A stretch of 9,234 bases of DNA from Candidatus Latescibacterota bacterium (GTDB lineage: Bacteria > Krumholzibacteriota > Krumholzibacteriia > Krumholzibacteriales > WJIX01): NCBI GenBank assembly GCA_030621255.1, contig JAUXHZ010000023.1:1-9234 (forward strand), in the 5' to 3' direction. Under the pieces are notes generated by a model that was not told where the DNA came from, searched no databases, and saw only the letters and a program-made list of their open reading frames with translations. The number at the start of each line of letters is the position of its first letter. Position 1 is the stretch's first letter. Position numbers and translations under genes: made by a program. Positions 5,933 through 9,234 of the stretch are shown in pieces.

Positions 5933-7252
5933 TCAAAAATGCCTTGTTCCTACATATCTATAATCACCCGTGCCGAATTTATCTGTAAAAACATAAATAA
6001 TTCCCTTGGAGTAATAATACCAATACTGATAATAAACCCCTAATCTACCGCCCTGCTTTGTAACAACTTCGTCCGGTTTGCCGTTCCTGATATATATTCT
6101 CCCCATATCTGCTTTCCATCCCGGCACACCATCTGAAAAATGTTTCAATACATAGGCCATGTTACTTAGAAATTGTTCAAAATTATAATATTCACTCCCG
6201 CGTGCCGACTCCCTTTCACTCCAGAAGGCATTCCACTCATCTATTCTACTCTCGGGAGGAACTGTAACAAGGGATTTTAGGTCCTCCTCAGATGCCACAA
6301 GCGAAATCAACTCCTTTGTTTCTTCAAAATGCTCGTATAGTGATCCTTTATTAAAAAGAATTACGAATTCTTTCCGGATTACATCCGTTTTTTCAGTCCC
6401 TTCAATTTCAGCGCTGATCTCCATTCTATAAACACCTATGCGATAATCATCAACATTGAAGTCAAAACAGAAGAGCGAATGTCCTGTTTCATCAAGCAAA
6501 ACCCGCTCTCTGTTGTAACTGACAATCATCTTCCCGGAATCAGATATTTTTACGGAGATAAAACAACTGCCCTTTTTATCTTCAGAGAAAGGAATAGAAA
6601 GATTGAAGGAGGCCCTCAGCCACATATTAAAATCAGCGTAAATCCCGTCCGGACACATCGTAAACCCGCTTGTAACCATCGATGTGCATATTGAAACCTC
6701 TATCTCTCCTAAAAGAGGTTTTTCTTCTCTTCTATCCTCCCGGGGAATTGAAAAAACAGGCTTGGAGATATTTGGAAGACCCTCTGCTCTACCCGGTATC
6801 TCTATAATAGTTTCACGCTTATACTCTATATTCGTGTCGATTACCTCTATCCTTCCCTCAACCTTATAATTGCCGGGCTGTAAGTAGATCTTTTTCTGTA
6901 TTGAAGAAATGCCGGCCGAAGACCTTGTTTCCCCATAATCTGCCGCGGTAACACTTTTTTCCCATACATCCCCTCTTATGAGACTCCCCGATTCCCTGTC
7001 AACGAGCTGAATATAAACTCTGTATTCAGCCTTATACCCGTTTGTCTGTTTGAAAAATACCAGCCGGTTGTAACCGATAGATATCCCGAGATCAAGATAG
7101 ATATTTCCTTCGCCGTCATAGGCGTAAAAGGCCGAAAGCTCAAAAGGATTGATATCAGCACGCCTGTCAGCCTTTCCCGCAGATGGGAATATATTAGCCA
7201 GCAACATAATCGTAACTGCTAAACATATTTTATGGCATCTTAAAATACTCAT
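5933..7252 (-). CDS. Exported GWxTD-domain protein of unknown function
   Basis: This 439-residue protein starts with a Sec signal peptide (about 1-28, hydrophobic LAVTIMLLANIF). The middle region (30-300) is rich in beta strands and reads like two Ig-like or C2-like sandwiches. A helical stretch (305-375) leads to the C-terminal GWxTD domain: GWKAD (378-382), GRIYIRNGKPDEV (384-396), YYQYWYYYSKG (407-417) and a final FGTGDYRYV. The family is known from Bacteroidota, Acidobacteria and related phyla and has no established biochemical role. The threonine of the eponymous motif is alanine here. Location is periplasmic or surface by inference. It lies six bases before the peptide-binding lipoprotein and is probably cotranscribed with it. 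No Shine-Dalgarno precedes the ATG, but a TATAAT box ends six bases upstream, which suggests a leaderless start. Confidence 0.85.
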   Translation of the reverse strand: MSILRCHKICLAVTIMLLANIFPSAGKADRRADINPFELSAFYAYDGEGNIYLDLGISIGYNRLVFFKQTNGYKAEYRVYIQLVDRESGSLIRGDVWEKSVTAADYGETRSSAGISSIQKKIYLQPGNYKVEGRIEVIDTNIEYKRETIIEIPGRAEGLPNISKPVFSIPREDRREEKPLLGEIEVSICTSMVTSGFTMCPDGIYADFNMWLRASFNLSIPFSEDKKGSCFISVKISDSGKMIVSYNRERVLLDETGHSLFCFDFNVDDYRIGVYRMEISAEIEGTEKTDVIRKEFVILFNKGSLYEHFEETKELISLVASEEDLKSLVTVPPESRIDEWNAFWSERESARGSEYYNFEQFLSNMAYVLKHFSDGVPGWKADMGRIYIRNGKPDEVVTKQGGRLGVYYQYWYYYSKGIIYVFTDKFGTGDYRYVGTRHF

Positions 7253-7287
7253 AATGAAATTATAGAGGGATACCTTACTTATTTCTA
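7253..7287 (-). promoter_or_regulatory. Candidate promoter giving a leaderless GWxTD-dpp-nlpC mRNA
   Basis: A perfect TATAAT (7259-7264) ends six bases before the ATG at 7252. TAGAAA, four of six matches to TTGACA, lies 17 bases upstream (7282-7287). Transcription would begin at or next to the A of the ATG. The absence of any Shine-Dalgarno at this start agrees with a leaderless message. Confidence 0.45.
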
Positions 7288-7290
7288 CCT

Positions 7291-7304
7291 AAATTGATCG
7301 ATTT
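7291..7304. promoter_or_regulatory. Imperfect palindrome, possible operator
   Basis: AAATTGATCGATTT is a 14-base inverted repeat with one mismatched pair, centred on GATC. It sits four bases upstream of the candidate -35 box at 7282-7287, a usual position for an activator or repressor site. AT-rich palindromes of this size also arise by chance. Confidence 0.25.
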
Positions 7305-7348
7305 TTGCAAATAAAATCAGTAGGGGATTTTTAATTGATTTACTACCC

Positions 7349-8641
7349 TTATTCAGCTCGAAGGGCAACAATAGGATCCATTTTCGCCGCTTTGTTTGCC
7401 GGATACAAACCAAAAATCAACCCTATCGACGTGGAGAAAGCAAAAGCGATAATTATCCAGATAATAGGAACCGAATAGGGGAAGTGTATCAGCGCGGCTA
7501 CTCCGCGTGCCGCAAAGAGGCCCAGAATGATCCCTATTATTCCTCCGGCCCCTGTCAGTGTCGCCGCTTCAATTAGAAATTGCTGAAGAATATCATTCTT
7601 TCTTGCTCCCATAGCCATTCTTATCCCGATCTCTCTCGTCCGTTCAGTTACGGAAATCAGCATAATATTCATTACACCAATCCCGCCGACCATCAACCCT
7701 ATTGATGAAATCACGACAAGAACCAACCCGATATATCTTGTGATATTCCCCAGCATTTCCTTAAAAGATTCTGATGTCGTTACATAAAAATTGTTTTCCT
7801 CGCCCGGTTTAACTCCTCTTCTTTTTCGGAGCAGGGCTGTAACCTCCTCTGTTCCTTCCTCAAGTGTAAATTGGTCGCTGATTGTTACGGCAATCGAATA
7901 ATCATCCCATTTGGTTGAACGATCTTTCTCATATATGGTATATGGAACTATAGCATAATTATCACTGATACTTCCCATGATGTTCTCTCTTGATTCCATC
8001 GTGCCGACAACCTTATATCTGTGAGTGTCTATCTTTATCATTTTCCCGATCGGATCCCTGTGCGGAAAGAGATCTTTGGCCGGACCATATCCGAGGACAA
8101 TAATTCTTGCTCTGTGATCCTGCTCGAATTTTGTAAAAAACCTTCCCTTCTCGATGGAAAAACTGAACATAACCCCAAAATTATGCGAGGCCCCTACTAT
8201 CTGAATGAGATTTGTTCTTTCATTCGCGTAACGAAGAACACTCATCCTGCCCTGTGAATCAATCTGAAGATCAACCTTGTCAACAGTCGAACATTCTTTC
8301 TCTATCGCGTCTGCATCGTAGCTTGTCAGTTTCTTTCTTCTCAACAAATCGCGCCTATCCTGTGACCCGGCGAATGGATCAAACCTGCTTACAATTAAAT
8401 ATGGTTTATTAACCGAGAGAATATCCTGCTGCACCCTTTTCCCGAGACCGGACATAACTGTAACAATAGCAAGGACAGTTGTTACACCAATGGCTACACC
8501 GACTATAAGGAGTCCCGAACGCATTTTATGACTCCGGATAATAACTATAGCCTGCTTGAAGTTTTCACGCCAGATCCCGTTGCCGGAACGTTGAATGTTA
8601 ACCCCCGACTCCCTTTTTAAATCATTTTTGCCGTCCGCCAT
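7349..8641 (-). CDS. MacB/FtsX-type ABC transporter permease
   Basis: This 430-residue protein has a short cytoplasmic N-terminus and a first membrane helix (about 43-66). A large periplasmic MacB-type core domain (67-300) follows, including the VVGTMES segment. The C-terminal FtsX domain has three further helices (about 301-325, 353-385, 391-413). The GGIGVMNIMLISVTERTREI stretch (319-338) and the following GARKNDIL are the hallmark of MacB/LolC-like permeases, and YPANKAAKMDPIVALR closes the domain. Unlike E. coli MacB no ATPase is fused, so a separate LolD/MacB-type ATPase is required. AGGTGA about eight bases before the ATG supports this start. It follows the paralogous permease by 11 bases and probably forms a heterodimer with it. 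The family exports peptides, lipoproteins or antibiotics; the substrate here cannot be named. Confidence 0.92.
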   Translation of the reverse strand: MADGKNDLKRESGVNIQRSGNGIWRENFKQAIVIIRSHKMRSGLLIVGVAIGVTTVLAIVTVMSGLGKRVQQDILSVNKPYLIVSRFDPFAGSQDRRDLLRRKKLTSYDADAIEKECSTVDKVDLQIDSQGRMSVLRYANERTNLIQIVGASHNFGVMFSFSIEKGRFFTKFEQDHRARIIVLGYGPAKDLFPHRDPIGKMIKIDTHRYKVVGTMESRENIMGSISDNYAIVPYTIYEKDRSTKWDDYSIAVTISDQFTLEEGTEEVTALLRKRRGVKPGEENNFYVTTSESFKEMLGNITRYIGLVLVVISSIGLMVGGIGVMNIMLISVTERTREIGIRMAMGARKNDILQQFLIEAATLTGAGGIIGIILGLFAARGVAALIHFPYSVPIIWIIIAFAFSTSIGLIFGLYPANKAAKMDPIVALRAE

Positions 8642-8652
8642 AAGAAATTCAC

Positions 8653-9234
8653 CTATTCGTGATGAAGGGCGATAACAGGATCAAGCCTCGACGCCTTACT
8701 TGCCGGATATGTACCAAATATAATTCCGATAAAAAATGTTACCGTAAGGCCCGCGACAATTGACCATGGAGCAATCACATACGGCAGAGGAGACAGAATC
8801 GATATGATAGCGGCAATAGTAAATCCCACAGCGATACCTATCACTCCCCCCAGAAGAGAAAGCGTTATCGATTCAACAATAAACTGCCAGATAATATTCG
8901 TCCTTTTTGCTCCAAGCGCCTTTCTTATACCAATTTCTCTCGTTCTTTCAGTTACCGACACAAGCATCACGTTCATCAAAACCACCCCTCCGACGACAAG
9001 GGCTATTGATACCAGAAAAATCAGCGCTTTGAATATTGAACTCGAAATATTTTTCCAAAGAGAAACAAGCTGCTTTGACGTTGTTACACTGAAATCACTC
9101 TTCTCCCCGGGATGCAGCTTGTGCCTTATTCTCATCGCGATTTCAGCCTCTTCAACAGCGCTGCTGAGAAGCGCGACATCAGCCGCTTTTATTTTTACCG
9201 TGATAGATTCTCTCGATCCGTACATTTTAAGAAA
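8653..9234 (-). CDS. MacB/FtsX-type ABC transporter permease, N-terminal part outside window
   Basis: The frame stays open to the window edge, giving 193 residues; the Met at 9225 is internal, not a start. What is visible is the end of the periplasmic domain and the complete FtsX domain. That domain has a helix (about 66-90), the LMNVMLVSVTERTREIGIR signature (86-104), GAKRTNI, two more helices, and a closing YPASKASRLDPVIAL. It is clearly a paralogue of the next gene, sharing the signature block almost residue for residue but diverging in the helices, so it is an old duplication and not a recent copy. The ATPase partner would lie further upstream, outside the window. Confidence 0.9.
   Translation of the reverse strand, partial: FLKMYGSRESITVKIKAADVALLSSAVEEAEIAMRIRHKLHPGEKSDFSVTTSKQLVSLWKNISSSIFKALIFLVSIALVVGGVVLMNVMLVSVTERTREIGIRKALGAKRTNIIWQFIVESITLSLLGGVIGIAVGFTIAAIISILSPLPYVIAPWSIVAGLTVTFFIGIIFGTYPASKASRLDPVIALHHE

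Noticed and set aside
7305..7348. Terminator between the permease pair and the GWxTD gene
   Set aside because: Only weak, AT-rich pairings with long loops are possible, and no clean stem plus U-run is present. Read-through cannot be excluded.
8653..9225. Complete 190-residue protein starting at 9225
   Set aside because: The frame continues open to the window edge and the protein lacks the first helix and most of the periplasmic domain, so the Met is internal.

Overview
The window looks like a chromosomal segment of an uncultured Gram-negative bacterium. An FCB-group relative (Bacteroidota, Krumholzibacteriota or similar lineages) is the most economical guess. The grounds are a GWxTD-domain exported protein, a lipoprotein solute-binding protein, an outer-membrane-type barrel protein with a Sec signal, tandem MacB/FtsX permeases, and a promoter that fits both the sigma70 and the Bacteroidota (TAnnTTTG) patterns. 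Lineage is inference. All convincing genes lie on the minus strand and are read from the right edge to the left. No mobile element, tRNA, rRNA or CRISPR array was seen.

Layout in transcription order. (1) 9234-8653: C-terminal part of a MacB/FtsX-type ABC permease, cut by the window edge. (2) 8641-7349: a second, complete paralogous permease 11 nt downstream. (3) A 96-nt gap with a perfect TATAAT six bases before the next ATG and no Shine-Dalgarno sequence, which suggests a leaderless start. (4) 7252-5933: exported GWxTD-domain protein. (5) 5926-4373, 4356-3418 and 3405-2551: lipoprotein peptide-binding protein and two permeases of a Dpp/Opp-type importer. (6) 2540-1470: a signal-less SH3b-SH3b-NlpC/P60 peptidase resembling YkfC. 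Gaps from (4) to (6) are only 6, 16, 12 and 10 nt, so these five genes are probably one operon. (7) A noncoding stretch of about 390 nt with A-tracts, a good promoter and a leader of roughly 300 nt. (8) 1076-1: an outer-membrane-type barrel protein running off the left edge.

Working hypothesis: genes (5) and (6) resemble the Bacillus dpp-ykf arrangement, in which cell-wall peptides are imported and then cut in the cytosol by a gamma-D-glutamyl-diamino-acid endopeptidase. Two things are missing: DppD/DppF-type ATPases do not follow the permeases, and no ATPase for the MacB-type pair is in view. The GWxTD protein joins this module to the permease pair, and its role is unknown.

The least ordinary noncoding region is the leader of the barrel gene (about 1077-1376). 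It holds two mutually exclusive hairpins, one of which buries the start codon of a 15-codon upstream ORF with its own Shine-Dalgarno sequence. Further hairpins lie in the leader, an ATGGTTC element occurs three times across promoter and leader, and another short ORF ends one base before the main ATG.
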